This document shows, in pieces, positions 36,301 through 45,368 of a stretch of 59,180 nucleotides of DNA. A program made the position numbers and the translations under genes. Origin of the DNA: an uncultured Anaerosolibacter sp. (GTDB lineage: Bacteria; Bacillota_A; Clostridia; Peptostreptococcales; Thermotaleaceae); NCBI GenBank assembly GCA_937948705.1, contig CALECF010000241.1, positions 1 to 59,180 on the forward strand. The letters are read 5' to 3'. Position 1 is the first letter of the stretch. Every line of letters starts with the position of its first letter. The notes beneath the pieces were generated by a model that did no database searches, was not told where the DNA came from, and worked only from the letters and a program-made list of their open reading frames with translations.

Positions 36301-36936
36301 TTACTTCCCTACGCTTTTATGGATCGTAAAAAGGTGGTCTTCCAATTTAGGATTATATTGAAAACTAAGATATTTTACTTCAATTCTCATTTGATCCTTT
36401 ACATCGAAAACCTGCAGTAATGTGGGTTCCATCTTATCTACATCCACCCATAATCTTTGTTTATGAAAATAAACATGGTTTCCAGGAATTTCTGTATCAA
36501 TCACCAAATAAGTCACTTGTTCTTTTTTCTCTCGATGGATCTCTACATTTTCAGATTCAAGATAATTTTGTAAAAAATAACCTAAAAACATATTTTGTTC
36601 ATCAGAATGCTGAAAATTTTCCATGATCCACACCTGATTGATTTGAGGATGAATGATACTGGCCTTACGCCCATCATATACCGTTATCTTGCCTTTCAAG
36701 CTGTCTGGCTTTACTAACTCTAGCTTAAATTTATTTGGCTTACGAAACCATTGCTTCACAATGTACATTTCAGGGTTGAGATTGCCCATCACTGTGATTT
36801 CAGCTTCACAGGTATAACTATCCAGTTTATTAATCATCTTTTGAGCATCGTACAGTAGGTCCTGATCCGTCTTTGGCCCACAACCAAATAGTACTGCGGT
36901 TATTACTACAATAAACACTATTCTATAGTATTTCAA
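36301..36936 (-). CDS. LolA-like lipoprotein (outer-membrane-lipoprotein-sorting fold)
   Basis: About 211 aa from TTG 36936, chosen since GGAGGG sits 7 nt upstream; the GTG at 36951 would include that site. A lipobox VLFGC predicts a lipid-anchored protein. The remaining sequence fits the LolA/LppX-like beta fold seen in Firmicute 'outer membrane lipoprotein sorting' proteins (DGRKASIIHPQINQVW). In a Gram-positive it probably handles lipids or senses the envelope; the role is unknown. Located just upstream of alr, 70 bp away. Confidence 0.75.
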   Translation of the reverse strand: MKYYRIVFIVVITAVLFGCGPKTDQDLLYDAQKMINKLDSYTCEAEITVMGNLNPEMYIVKQWFRKPNKFKLELVKPDSLKGKITVYDGRKASIIHPQINQVWIMENFQHSDEQNMFLGYFLQNYLESENVEIHREKKEQVTYLVIDTEIPGNHVYFHKQRLWVDVDKMEPTLLQVFDVKDQMRIEVKYLSFQYNPKLEDHLFTIHKSVGK

Positions 36937-36985
36937 TTTAAATCCCTCCACGTAAAAATTAGTATACTAATCTTTACGTTAGAAA

Positions 36986-37432
36986 TTAAATTATATGCTT
37001 TAAAATGTCAGATCGGGTAATGATTCCTATTAACTTTCCCTCATGGTCTATGACCGGCACTCGATTCACCTTTTGATCAATGATGATATCTACCACACTG
37101 TTTAACTCCGCTTCTCCAGAAACAGTAATTACATTTTTTGTCATCACATCTTTCACCTTATAAGCAGCCATTTTTTTCACCTGATACTCCAAGTCTTTGG
37201 TGCTTTCTAGAAAGACAATTCCCTGAAGTATAGAAATGAAGCTTGGAGTATGGAGATTTTTTTCTCGATAGATTAAATCTGTTTCAGATACAATTCCAAT
37301 CACCTTCCCTGCTTCATCCAAGACAGGAACCCCGCTAATTCTGTTATCTAAAAGAATTTTCACTACTTCATCAACCGTCATTTCCTGGTTAACCGTAATC
37401 ACATTTCTGTTCATTATTTCATTTGCTTTCAT
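36986..37432 (-). CDS. Tandem CBS-domain protein
   Basis: 148 aa made of two CBS motifs (about 5-55 and 92-145), each with the characteristic (V)PVxDxxGKxIGIxTxxDI pattern. Such stand-alone pairs bind adenylate nucleotides and regulate partners. The gene starts 11 bp after nnrDE, which itself uses ADP/ATP, so it may report on nucleotide status; that link is inference. Confidence 0.88.
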   Translation of the reverse strand: MKANEIMNRNVITVNQEMTVDEVVKILLDNRISGVPVLDEAGKVIGIVSETDLIYREKNLHTPSFISILQGIVFLESTKDLEYQVKKMAAYKVKDVMTKNVITVSGEAELNSVVDIIIDQKVNRVPVIDHEGKLIGIITRSDILKHII

Positions 37433-37443
37433 TATAATTCCTC

Positions 37444-38997
37444 CTATTTTTCTACAATTTCTTTGATTGCGTGGGATATTTCCAACACAATATCGCCTGC
37501 CATTAATCCATACTCTCCAATACGAGTTGCTGCACGATCTCCTGCTGCCCCATGGATATACACCGCCGCCATAGCTGCATCTAATGGTTGAATTCCCTGG
37601 GCTAAAAACCCAGTCACAATGCCCGTCAACACATCTCCACTGCCAGCGGTAGCCATGCCAGGATTTCCTGTAGTATTAATAAACACTCTCCCATCTGGAG
37701 ATGCAACTAATGTTCTAGCCCCTTTCAGTATGAGGATTACCTTCCACTTTTGGGCAAATTCCATGGCAATCTGAATCTTATTTCGTTGAATCGCTTCAAC
37801 TGGTATATTGATTAATCTCGCCATCTCTCCTATATGTGGTGTCAGCACCGCCGTAGATTTTAACAGTTTTAGCATATCTAATTTATGGGCTAAGGAGTTC
37901 AATGCATCCGCATCTAGAACCATGGGGATTGTAGCTTCCTCAAAGATATTCCTTAATACCTCTTCCAACTCCCTTGTCTGTCCACTTCCAGGTCCCACGG
38001 CTATGACACTACTTTCCTTCATGGTCTTAATAATTTTCTCTATATCACTAATACCCACAACGCCTTTTTTCAATTCGGGGAGGGGTACAGTAATCGCTTC
38101 AATGAGCCTAGTTTCCATGATGTTATTCAAGCTCTGGGGTATCGCTACTTTTAATAAGCCTGCTCCACTTCTGAATACGGCCTGACAAGTCAACATAGCT
38201 GCACCTGTCATTCCAGTAGACCCTGCAACAATGTATGCCTTTCCGTAATCTCCCTTATGGGTATCGCTTTTTCTTCTTGGTAGTATATTTTTTACCATTT
38301 CTTTTGAGATAAGGCTTATATTTAAATTATTTTTGTCTATGGCTTCTTTGGGAATACCTATATCCTTTACAATCATTTCCCCACAATAATCGGCGCCGGG
38401 AAAGTTGATATTTCCGACCTTAGGGAGCTGTAAAACAACAGTCTTATTGGCCCTCACCGCAGTACCTAATATATTTCCAGTCGAGGCGCAAACTCCAGAT
38501 GGAATGTCGATAGACAGAATATACTTGCTACTCTGGTTGATAGCTTGAATTAATTCTTTCCACAACCCTTCCATTTCCTTAGTCAAGCCAGTCCCACAAA
38601 TAGCATCTACAACAATACCACTATGGGACAATTCATCGGTAAGCTTCTGTATATCCTGAAGATCTAGCATCGTTTTTAAATCTGATTTCAGCTTCTTTAA
38701 GATATCGTAGTTAGATTTAGCATCACCTGTCAATCTAGCAATATCCCCAATGATTCTAACTTTAACAGAAATCCCCCTCTGGATAAGGTGTCGTGCTGTC
38801 ACAAAGCCATCTCCACCATTATTCCCAAGACCACAAATAACCATAACATGTTTACATGCCTGCCTTTGAATTTCCTTCATAATTTCCTCTGTTACCATCA
38901 TGCCTGCCTGTTCCATAAGAATGATTCCTGGAATTTTATAATCTTCCAGAGCCCTTTGATCTAATCTTTTTGCTTGAATAGCATCCACAACTTTCAT
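37444..38997 (-). CDS. nnr: Bifunctional NAD(P)H-hydrate epimerase / ADP- or ATP-dependent NAD(P)H-hydrate dehydratase
   Basis: 517-aa fusion repairing damaged (hydrated) nicotinamide cofactors. The N-terminal epimerase (YjeF_N, about 1-215) has ICGLGNNGGDGFVTARHL. The C-terminal ribokinase-like dehydratase (about 225-510) has the conserved AGSGDVLTGIVTGFLAQG motif with the catalytic Asp, and VLTPHIGEMARL. Starts 22 bp after acpS, a typical Firmicute pairing. Confidence 0.94.
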   Translation of the reverse strand: MKVVDAIQAKRLDQRALEDYKIPGIILMEQAGMMVTEEIMKEIQRQACKHVMVICGLGNNGGDGFVTARHLIQRGISVKVRIIGDIARLTGDAKSNYDILKKLKSDLKTMLDLQDIQKLTDELSHSGIVVDAICGTGLTKEMEGLWKELIQAINQSSKYILSIDIPSGVCASTGNILGTAVRANKTVVLQLPKVGNINFPGADYCGEMIVKDIGIPKEAIDKNNLNISLISKEMVKNILPRRKSDTHKGDYGKAYIVAGSTGMTGAAMLTCQAVFRSGAGLLKVAIPQSLNNIMETRLIEAITVPLPELKKGVVGISDIEKIIKTMKESSVIAVGPGSGQTRELEEVLRNIFEEATIPMVLDADALNSLAHKLDMLKLLKSTAVLTPHIGEMARLINIPVEAIQRNKIQIAMEFAQKWKVILILKGARTLVASPDGRVFINTTGNPGMATAGSGDVLTGIVTGFLAQGIQPLDAAMAAVYIHGAAGDRAATRIGEYGLMAGDIVLEISHAIKEIVEK

Positions 38998-39019
38998 ACA
39001 TGTTCCTTCTCCCCGTACT

Positions 39020-39397
39020 TTATTCTTGTCCCATGGCGATCGACTGAGCTACTGCATAGTCTCTGCTGTGGGATATGGTAATCAGAATTTCACCGATACC
39101 CCTCTCGCCAGCGATCTCTTTGGCTTGATTATATAGTTGAATCCGTGGCTTTCCTAAAGAATCTCTCTGTACCTCAATGTCTTTCCATTTAAAGCCACGG
39201 ATCCCTGTACCTATGGATTTCACCGCGGCTTCCTTGGCAGCAAAATTCCCTGCAATGGTGCTTCTGTTATGATTGACCTCTTTAAAATAGTGAATCTCTC
39301 TCTCTGTAAAAATTCTTTCTAGGAACTTATTATTTCTATTCACCGCTTCAACAATTCTTTTAATTTCGATGATATCAATACCTATACCCTTAATCAT
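39020..39397 (-). CDS. acpS: Holo-[acyl-carrier-protein] synthase
   Basis: 125 aa. Transfers 4'-phosphopantetheine to acyl carrier protein. Motifs GIGIDIIEIKRI (Mg2+-binding Asp) and FAAKEAAVKSIGTG (Glu and Lys) are intact. First gene of the acpS-nnr-CBS run. Confidence 0.95.
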   Translation of the reverse strand: MIKGIGIDIIEIKRIVEAVNRNNKFLERIFTEREIHYFKEVNHNRSTIAGNFAAKEAAVKSIGTGIRGFKWKDIEVQRDSLGKPRIQLYNQAKEIAGERGIGEILITISHSRDYAVAQSIAMGQE

Positions 39398-39539
39398 TCA
39401 GTCTCTCGCCCCCCTTTCCTCCGCTGCTGTCTATCCATATTTTTGTCTATTATCCTAATCTACATAGGAAGATATACTATCTAATTTGTGTATAGTTCTA
39501 TTTTTTTCTTGAAAATTCCTTCTCATACCATAAAAAAGC

Positions 39540-39557
39540 ACGTAGTCTTAACTACGC
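39540..39557 (-). terminator. Short terminator after the coiled-coil gene
   Basis: CGTAGT / ACTACG stem, loop TAAG, followed by TGC and six Ts on the minus strand; overlaps the gene end region. Confidence 0.55.
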
Positions 39558-39559
39558 AC

Positions 39560-40156
39560 CTATAAAAACATTCGATCCAACTTATCCGTTTCCTCATGGC
39601 CCAGGGTATTATGTAAGTATGAGTATAAGGCATTTACTCGATCTTCTAACTGAATCTTCTCCTCCCATTTTTCTGTCAATTGCTTTCTAAGGGCTACTAT
39701 CTCTTCCATCACTTTTTTTGAGCGCCCACTGTCTTCTTTTATATCTTCATAAGCCAAGGCAATGGTTTCCTTCAACAGTTCGTAGTTAAGCCTTTCAATC
39801 TCCTTTGGTGTACTCTCTCTCTGATAGTGAAGTTCATCCAGCTGATCATTGATTCTCAATATCTCATCCTTGGCAGATTCCAATTGCGTCAGCGCTTCCA
39901 CATTATTTGTTGTATTTGCTTCATTGGATAATTCCAATATTTTGTCCATAAGTTGTTTCTTTTTATTTCGATATATCTTTAACTGATACTCCCCTTGCTT
40001 TTCTTCGTCTACCTTCATCATAATCTCTTTCGAGATTTTCTCCATAGTTTTGGTCTGATAAACCTCAAAATTTTCTTTCCACGCTTGATCAAAAGGGAGA
40101 ATAGGTATTTTGTTTTTTCGAATAATTCTTTCTTCTAAGTCCATTTCTTTAGCCAT
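39560..40156 (-). CDS. Coiled-coil hypothetical protein
   Basis: 198 aa, no signal peptide, about 45% charged residues, with predicted coiled coils at about 40-130 and 145-185 (heptad-like LEERIIRKNK, EELVALRKQLTEKWEEKIQLEDRV). No enzyme motif is visible and I do not recognise the family. Flanked by a terminator and repeat C, it is transcribed alone. Confidence 0.65.
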   Translation of the reverse strand: MAKEMDLEERIIRKNKIPILPFDQAWKENFEVYQTKTMEKISKEIMMKVDEEKQGEYQLKIYRNKKKQLMDKILELSNEANTTNNVEALTQLESAKDEILRINDQLDELHYQRESTPKEIERLNYELLKETIALAYEDIKEDSGRSKKVMEEIVALRKQLTEKWEEKIQLEDRVNALYSYLHNTLGHEETDKLDRMFL

Positions 40157-40261
40157 GAAAAATCTTCCTCCCTATTTCTTGCACCCATCTACGTTACTAT
40201 TATATTACTATAATCATCGCAAAACAACGACCCTTTCATCCATAGGTTAAAAGTCCCATTT

Positions 40262-40400
40262 TTGCATTTTAAATATACAAAATGCATCTAACGATGCCTT
40301 CGCTAGGGGAACCTAGTTCCCCTTCGACGACTGCATAGCAGCCTGAGCACCCCTCTGACTACGGCAGGGGAATACTTCCCCTACAACCCCTGTTTTTTAT
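40262..40400. repeat. Palindrome-rich intergenic block (repeat C)
   Basis: Contains two hairpins, GGGGAACCTAGTTCCCC (40317-40333) and AGGGGAATACTTCCCCT (40366-40382), framed by AACGATGCCTTCGC and CTACAACCCCTG. It has the same GC-rich, palindromic style as copies A and B but a different sequence. Probably another non-autonomous palindromic element. Confidence 0.5.
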
Positions 40401-40432
40401 ATAATAGGAAAGTAGAACTTTCCTATTATATA
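40398..40432. repeat. AT-rich perfect inverted repeat
   Basis: 15-bp arms TATATAATAGGAAAG / CTTTCCTATTATATA with loop TAGAA, next to T- and A-runs; it may be a bidirectional terminator or the end of repeat C. Confidence 0.6.
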
Positions 40433-40435
40433 AAA

Positions 40436-40458
40436 AAGCCGTCCAAGATGGGCGGCTT
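40436..40458 (-). terminator. Terminator of the CBS-ACT gene
   Basis: AAGCCG/CGGCTT-type stem followed by six Ts on the minus strand, 12 bp past the stop. Confidence 0.75.
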
Positions 40459-40470
40459 CAATCTTCTGGG

Positions 40471-41100
40471 TTATTCCATATCTACAATCTTAAATCCTTT
40501 TTTCTCTATAAACTCCCTTACTCTCTTTAGATTGCTAGCCTCAAGTCTCACAATAATCTCCTTGATATCCATTTTTGCATCAGGATCATTGATCGCTAAA
40601 CTAATGATATTTCCCTCAGCATTTTTAATGGCTTTTGCCAATTTAGATATCCTTCCTTTAAAATCTGGTGTGTGTATGGTCAATCGTGTTCCCCTGCCGT
40701 GGCCTAACAGACGGGTAAATGCGCTGAATATGGCCTTTTGGGTTACAATTCCTAAAAATACGTTTTGATTATCCACCACAGGAATAAAAGGAATATTTCT
40801 ACTTGAAAACAACAAGGAAGCGTCTTCTACGATGTCATTGGCCTGTACTACGGGTATATCTTTTTTCACATATTCTGAAAGGGAACTATTCAAAAACTCA
40901 CTCCTTGCCCCATCTTCCACTTCATAATACTTCTGATATATATCATAGACCGAAATACATCCTATAAATCGATGATCCTCCACCACGGGCAGGGAAAGGT
41001 ACCCCTCAAACTTAATCTTTTCTAACGCCTCCTGTACTTTTTGGCCCTCCTCAAGGACCAAAAGATTTTCTCGCTTCAACATAATATTTTTAATAATCAT
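40471..41100 (-). CDS. CBS-pair plus ACT-domain protein (AcuB-like)
   Basis: 209 aa from ATG 41100 (GGAGAGGGG upstream; the longer frame to 41217 has no ribosome site). Two CBS motifs (about 5-60 and 75-130) are followed by a C-terminal ACT domain (about 138-208; RLTIHTPDFKGRISKLAKAI). This layout is seen in AcuB-like proteins; the ligands may be adenylates and an amino acid. Its target is not known and no acuA/acuC is adjacent. Confidence 0.8.
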   Translation of the reverse strand: MIIKNIMLKRENLLVLEEGQKVQEALEKIKFEGYLSLPVVEDHRFIGCISVYDIYQKYYEVEDGARSEFLNSSLSEYVKKDIPVVQANDIVEDASLLFSSRNIPFIPVVDNQNVFLGIVTQKAIFSAFTRLLGHGRGTRLTIHTPDFKGRISKLAKAIKNAEGNIISLAINDPDAKMDIKEIIVRLEASNLKRVREFIEKKGFKIVDME

Positions 41101-41390
41101 CCAAAATACCCCTCTCCAGCATATTTCTTCCATATACCTTATTCTACTCTTTTCACTTCTGTCCTTCAATATCTTTTCAATGGTATAAATACACCAAAAT
41201 AAGACCTTTAAACCCATTATCTGACGAAATTCATAAATAATCGTATCTTCCCAGGCTCTACGACAAAATTCAAAAGTACTTCAATATATAAACAGGCATA
41301 GGATAGGCTTTTGATGAAAAATATGGTATAATTAGCAACAGTTATCAACGACTTTTTTCGACAGCAGGGGAGCGGGAGGAGAGATACTTT

Positions 41391-42971
41391 ATGCGACTGA
41401 CTCATAAATATTTAATTGGTTCATTGCTTTGCATTGTTATATCTGCTGTGCTTACCTTGATGGGTATTATTCTCCCTTTATATCATACTGAAGCAGATAC
41501 TTTAGGCTACATTGTAAATGGTCGTACCCGCACCATGGATGTTTTCTTCAAAAGCGCAGCAAAAAACTTACGTGCTAAAGCCGTGGAGTACGCCTATTGG
41601 GATGATTTAATTGTTGGTTTAGAAACTAGCAATACATCTTGGATTCGCGGCAACCTTACGGAATATCTGTTTCATTCACCTTTTAATATTGATATGGTCT
41701 ATCTTACTTCAGATAGCTACCACTATCATGAGTTCTATGGTGATGATACATTACAAGACCAGCTGAAAACCATGAATTTATTTCAACAAACCCTAACGAC
41801 AGGAGAGGCCTCCTCTAGTTTCATGCTGTTCGATCAACAGCTTTATATCGTTTCTGTATCTCCTGTTTCAACCTTTGATGGCTCTTCCGGAATCAAGGGG
41901 TTCTTGGTTCTTGGAAGAAAAGTAGATGAGGAAGTATTAGACCCTTTGATGGATTACATTGGTGATGAGGCGTCCATTCAGTTCATTCCCAGTCAATTAC
42001 CCCACAATTCCCATCACACCATCAAGGATCGTTACCATATTACATACCGTTATCGGATTCGTGATTTTGAGGATAGAGTGATTGCCTCCTATAATGTCAC
42101 TGTCAATGTAAATTACTTTATGAATTTAAAATACTTACTGTTTAGGAACATTTCTTTGATTGCTATCTTATCGGCATTAGTTTGCTCCTACATGGTATAT
42201 CGTATGATTCGCAAATTGTCTTTTCAGTTTGAACAGTCTATAGATGCAATACAGAATATTGCCAATGGAAACTATTCAGAAAAGATAGAAGAACAGGGGG
42301 ACTATGAACTGCAGATTCTTGCAAGAAGCATCAACAAACTCTCCTCCAACATTCACCAGAAGAATTTCCAAATGCGCGAAAATTTTCTCCGGACCATTGA
42401 AACCTTAAGCACCGCTTTAGAGTTCAAGGATCCATATACCATGGGCCACTCCGAGAGGGTAGCTACATACAGCGTGGCCATGGCACAAGTCCTAGGTTTA
42501 AAAGATATTGATAGTATTCAGGCAGCCGCTTTGATGCATGATATCGGCAAAATTGGTATTCCTGAATCCATCCTCAACAAGAACGGCAGACTAGCCCCAG
42601 AAGAACTGCAGGTTATTCGAGAGCATCCTGAGAAGGGATATCTGATTTTGAATATTATTGAAGATTTTCATGAAATCAAACATATGATTCGTTACCACCA
42701 TGAATGGTATGACGGCAATGGGTATCCCCATGGTCTATCTGGTGAATCTATCCCCATTGGTGCTCGAATCATCGCCATTGCCGATGCCTTTGATGCCATG
42801 ACAAGTCATCGACCTTATAGATCGGCCCTACCAATAGATCACGCCATTGCTGAAATCAACAAGATGGCAGGCAGTCAGTTCGACCCAGCTATTGTGGTTA
42901 TTTTTAATCAATTGGACCATGATACCTTATCGGAGTCCTCTAGTCCCCCCATGGCTACATCGGAAGTTTAA
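41391..42971 (+). CDS. Membrane HD-GYP phosphodiesterase with CHASE4 sensor
   Basis: 526 aa: TM1 (about 8-30), extracellular CHASE4-like domain (about 40-240; YAYWDDLI motif), TM2 (about 246-268), HAMP (about 268-322), then an HD-GYP domain (about 330-515). Active-site motifs LMHDIGKIGIP and YHHEWYDGNGYPHGLSGESIP are complete, so it should hydrolyse cyclic di-GMP in response to an external signal. Start ATG follows GGGAGGAGAG; a TATAAT lies at 41327. Plus-strand, single gene. Confidence 0.92.
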   Translation: MRLTHKYLIGSLLCIVISAVLTLMGIILPLYHTEADTLGYIVNGRTRTMDVFFKSAAKNLRAKAVEYAYWDDLIVGLETSNTSWIRGNLTEYLFHSPFNIDMVYLTSDSYHYHEFYGDDTLQDQLKTMNLFQQTLTTGEASSSFMLFDQQLYIVSVSPVSTFDGSSGIKGFLVLGRKVDEEVLDPLMDYIGDEASIQFIPSQLPHNSHHTIKDRYHITYRYRIRDFEDRVIASYNVTVNVNYFMNLKYLLFRNISLIAILSALVCSYMVYRMIRKLSFQFEQSIDAIQNIANGNYSEKIEEQGDYELQILARSINKLSSNIHQKNFQMRENFLRTIETLSTALEFKDPYTMGHSERVATYSVAMAQVLGLKDIDSIQAAALMHDIGKIGIPESILNKNGRLAPEELQVIREHPEKGYLILNIIEDFHEIKHMIRYHHEWYDGNGYPHGLSGESIPIGARIIAIADAFDAMTSHRPYRSALPIDHAIAEINKMAGSQFDPAIVVIFNQLDHDTLSESSSPPMATSEV

Positions 42972-42993
42972 AGATACTACGTTGTATGTTTAT

Positions 42994-43039
42994 ATGCATG
43001 AAAAAAGATGATGAGTATTCATCATCTTTTTTCATGCAT
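42994..43039. terminator. Bidirectional terminator between HD-GYP and corA
   Basis: 21-bp perfect inverted repeat (42994-43014 with 43019-43039) with loop GTAT and A/T runs within the arms. Confidence 0.85.
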
Positions 43040-43040
43040 A

Positions 43041-43973
43041 TTAAAACATCTTTTTCTTGGCCATAAAATATGCAGAAATAATAGATAAGAGGACCGAAAT
43101 GCCTATAATAATAGAAAAGGCATAGGGATTTCTTGACAAAGGCACCAAAACATTCATTCCAAAGAAACTTGCCACCATGGTGGGGATCGCCATCACGATA
43201 GTAATGGAAGTCAATATTTTCATCACAATATTTAGATTGTTTGAAATGACTGATGCGAATGCATCCATGGTTCCACTGAGAATATTGCTATAGATATTGG
43301 CCATTTCAATGGCCTGCTTGTTTTCAATAATTACATCCTCTAGCAGATCTTGATCTTCAGGATACTTTTTGATAGCTTCTAGTCTTAGCATCTTTTCCAT
43401 TACAATCTCGTTAGACCTTAATGATGTGGAAAAGTATACCAAGCTCTTCTCTAACTCTAATAATTGAATAAGCTCTTTATTTTTCATAGAAATATGAAGC
43501 TCTCTTTCAATTCGATTGCTCATACGATCAATCTGCTTTAGATACTGTAGATAACAGGTAGCATTTTTATAAAGAATTTGCAGAATAAATCTCGTTTTCT
43601 TAAAGGTAAAGAAGGATTTTACATGACCTATGATAAAATCTCTTAAAATGCTCAATTCCTTTGTGCACACGGTAACAATATTGTCACCATATAGAATGAT
43701 ACCTAAAGGGATGGTTGAAAAAATTTGGGAATTCTCTGTTTTTTCAACAATGGGAACGTCTACTAGGATCAATATACAGCCGCTGTCAATCTCAATTCTA
43801 GCTCGCTCCTCTTCATCTAAGGCAGCCTTTATATGGCTAGCATCTATGCTTAATCTATCGCTAACGGCTTCTACTTCGCTTTCCGTTGGATTGACTAGAT
43901 TTATCCATACTCCCTCTTCCATCTCATCTAATCTTTGTAATCTATCTTGAATGGTTTTATAAATTTGAATCAT
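43041..43973 (-). CDS. corA: CorA-type Mg2+ transporter
   Basis: 310 aa from ATG 43973 (GGGGAAGGAAGG upstream). Long cytoplasmic domain with a stalk helix, then two TMs at the C-terminus (about 250-270 and 283-303). The filter motif GMN occurs in FFGMNV between them. It lies downstream of an M-box riboswitch (44266-44447), which independently supports Mg2+ transport; Ni2+/Co2+ passage is possible as in other CorA proteins. Confidence 0.93.
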   Translation of the reverse strand: MIQIYKTIQDRLQRLDEMEEGVWINLVNPTESEVEAVSDRLSIDASHIKAALDEEERARIEIDSGCILILVDVPIVEKTENSQIFSTIPLGIILYGDNIVTVCTKELSILRDFIIGHVKSFFTFKKTRFILQILYKNATCYLQYLKQIDRMSNRIERELHISMKNKELIQLLELEKSLVYFSTSLRSNEIVMEKMLRLEAIKKYPEDQDLLEDVIIENKQAIEMANIYSNILSGTMDAFASVISNNLNIVMKILTSITIVMAIPTMVASFFGMNVLVPLSRNPYAFSIIIGISVLLSIISAYFMAKKKMF

Positions 43974-44265
43974 GGCCTTCCTTCCCCTCTTTATGATTTT
44001 GGTCTTCACGCATAGCAAAATCAACTCTTCATTCCGTGATTTTACAAATGCTTTACCAAATCAGTCACCGTCTATAAAAGGAAAGGACTTAACAATTCAT
44101 CGGTTCATGATTGATTCCATCGTAATATGAAGAGCCTCTTGCTATTCAGTTTTTTCTTACGACTATTCGGTAACGGACTGGAATCCACTACCATCACCTA
44201 CCTTTTAAAACAATTCTATTCCACCGTCATTATTTCCTTTATAAAACACTTTCCTAGATATAAAC

Positions 44266-44447
44266 AAAAAATTCTCTACCCAACAGTAGAGAATTCAATT
44301 CTTCCATGTTGAGCTTTAGCACTATGGAGCTTTGACCCTCCGTCAGCTACATTAAATATGACCTTCCCGATCATATCTGTTGACCCATTGGAATCTCTCG
44401 ATTTTTCTGGGCAGCAGCATTTATCTCCATAGGAGCCTCACCTAACA
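44266..44447 (-). ncRNA. M-box (ykoK) Mg2+ riboswitch with terminator
   Basis: Reading the minus strand from 44447, the core motifs of the M-box appear in order: GTTAGGTGAGGCTCCTATGG, then GCTGCTGCCCA, CCAATGGGTCAACAG, TTTAATGTAGCTGA, and GTGCTAAAGCTC (ending at 44308). A terminator follows: AATTCTCTAC / GTAGAGAATT (44270-44295) with a T-run. It lies about 290 nt before corA with no gene between. Known M-boxes turn off Mg2+ uptake genes when Mg2+ is high; the same off-switch is likely here. The remaining leader (43974-44265) has no gene. Confidence 0.9.
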
Positions 44448-44528
44448 AATTATTTTTTTCAATCAATCTATACTTCATTATATGTGATGCATGGGCTTTA
44501 TTCAACCTATAGAAATATATTATTTCTA

Positions 44529-45338
44529 CTATAATTTTATAAATTTTGGTTCCCTCTGCTCAAACACAGTAATATACTTAAATCCTATTTCTTTTAGAAG
44601 TTCATAGGTCTCCCTGATTCTAAAACCAATATGTTCCAGCCTATGGGCATCGGACCCTACTGTGATGATTTCTCCGCCCATGCCCCTATATAATTCTAAA
44701 ATTTCCTCCGTGGGATTGGTTCCTCCTAACCCATAACGAAACCCGGAGGTGTTGACCTCAATCCCTTTACCCTTTTCAATAATGACCTTTAAGATCTTTT
44801 GAATCATTTCCCTATCCAGGTCTCCTAATTCCACGTTTTCATAGGATTTTAACGCATATCTCCTGACTAAATCCAAATGCCCATAGACACTATAGCAATC
44901 CATTTCTCTAACAATTTTAAAAACCTCTGAAAAATATCTCTCATAGGCTTCTTCTTTGGCTTTTTCATGGAACAATTTTCCATAATATAGGTCATGCCCC
45001 TCTATGGTATGACTGGAGCCAATGACAAAGTCAAAAGGATACTGACAAACCAATTGATTGATTCTATCCTTTTCCTCCAATTGTAATCCCATCTCAACCC
45101 CAATTTTGATGCTGATTTGATCCTTGTATTTTTTCTGCATTTCCTGCATCTTCTCTATATAGCTGTTAGCATCAAACAGGTCATCCATTACTAGATCTCC
45201 TGGTCTCCACACATTGAATTCCACGTGATCAGTAAAGGCGATCTCCTGAATTCCCAACGAAATTCCTCGCTCTATGGCCTCTTCCACTACCATCTTAGAG
45301 TCATTTGAAAATGAAGTATGTACATGATAATCAAACAT
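44529..45338 (-). CDS. PHP-domain phosphatase (histidinol-phosphatase, HisJ-type)
   Basis: 269 aa. PHP fold with metal-binding motifs DYHVHTSFSND at the N-terminus, DHVEF, SSHTIEG, YGHLDLVRRY and GSDAH near the end. Likely reaction: L-histidinol phosphate to L-histidinol, although PHP phosphatases include other phosphoesterases, and no his genes are nearby. The start ATG 45338 is preferred for the AAAGGG 8 nt upstream over GTG/ATG a few codons earlier. Confidence 0.82.
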   Translation of the reverse strand: MFDYHVHTSFSNDSKMVVEEAIERGISLGIQEIAFTDHVEFNVWRPGDLVMDDLFDANSYIEKMQEMQKKYKDQISIKIGVEMGLQLEEKDRINQLVCQYPFDFVIGSSHTIEGHDLYYGKLFHEKAKEEAYERYFSEVFKIVREMDCYSVYGHLDLVRRYALKSYENVELGDLDREMIQKILKVIIEKGKGIEVNTSGFRYGLGGTNPTEEILELYRGMGGEIITVGSDAHRLEHIGFRIRETYELLKEIGFKYITVFEQREPKFIKL

Positions 45339-45368
45339 CGACATCACCCTTTCTGAACAATCCTATTC

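Noticed and set aside
44127..44312. 61-aa plus-strand ORF
   Set aside because: Antisense to the corA leader and the M-box terminator; no ribosome site and low-complexity composition.
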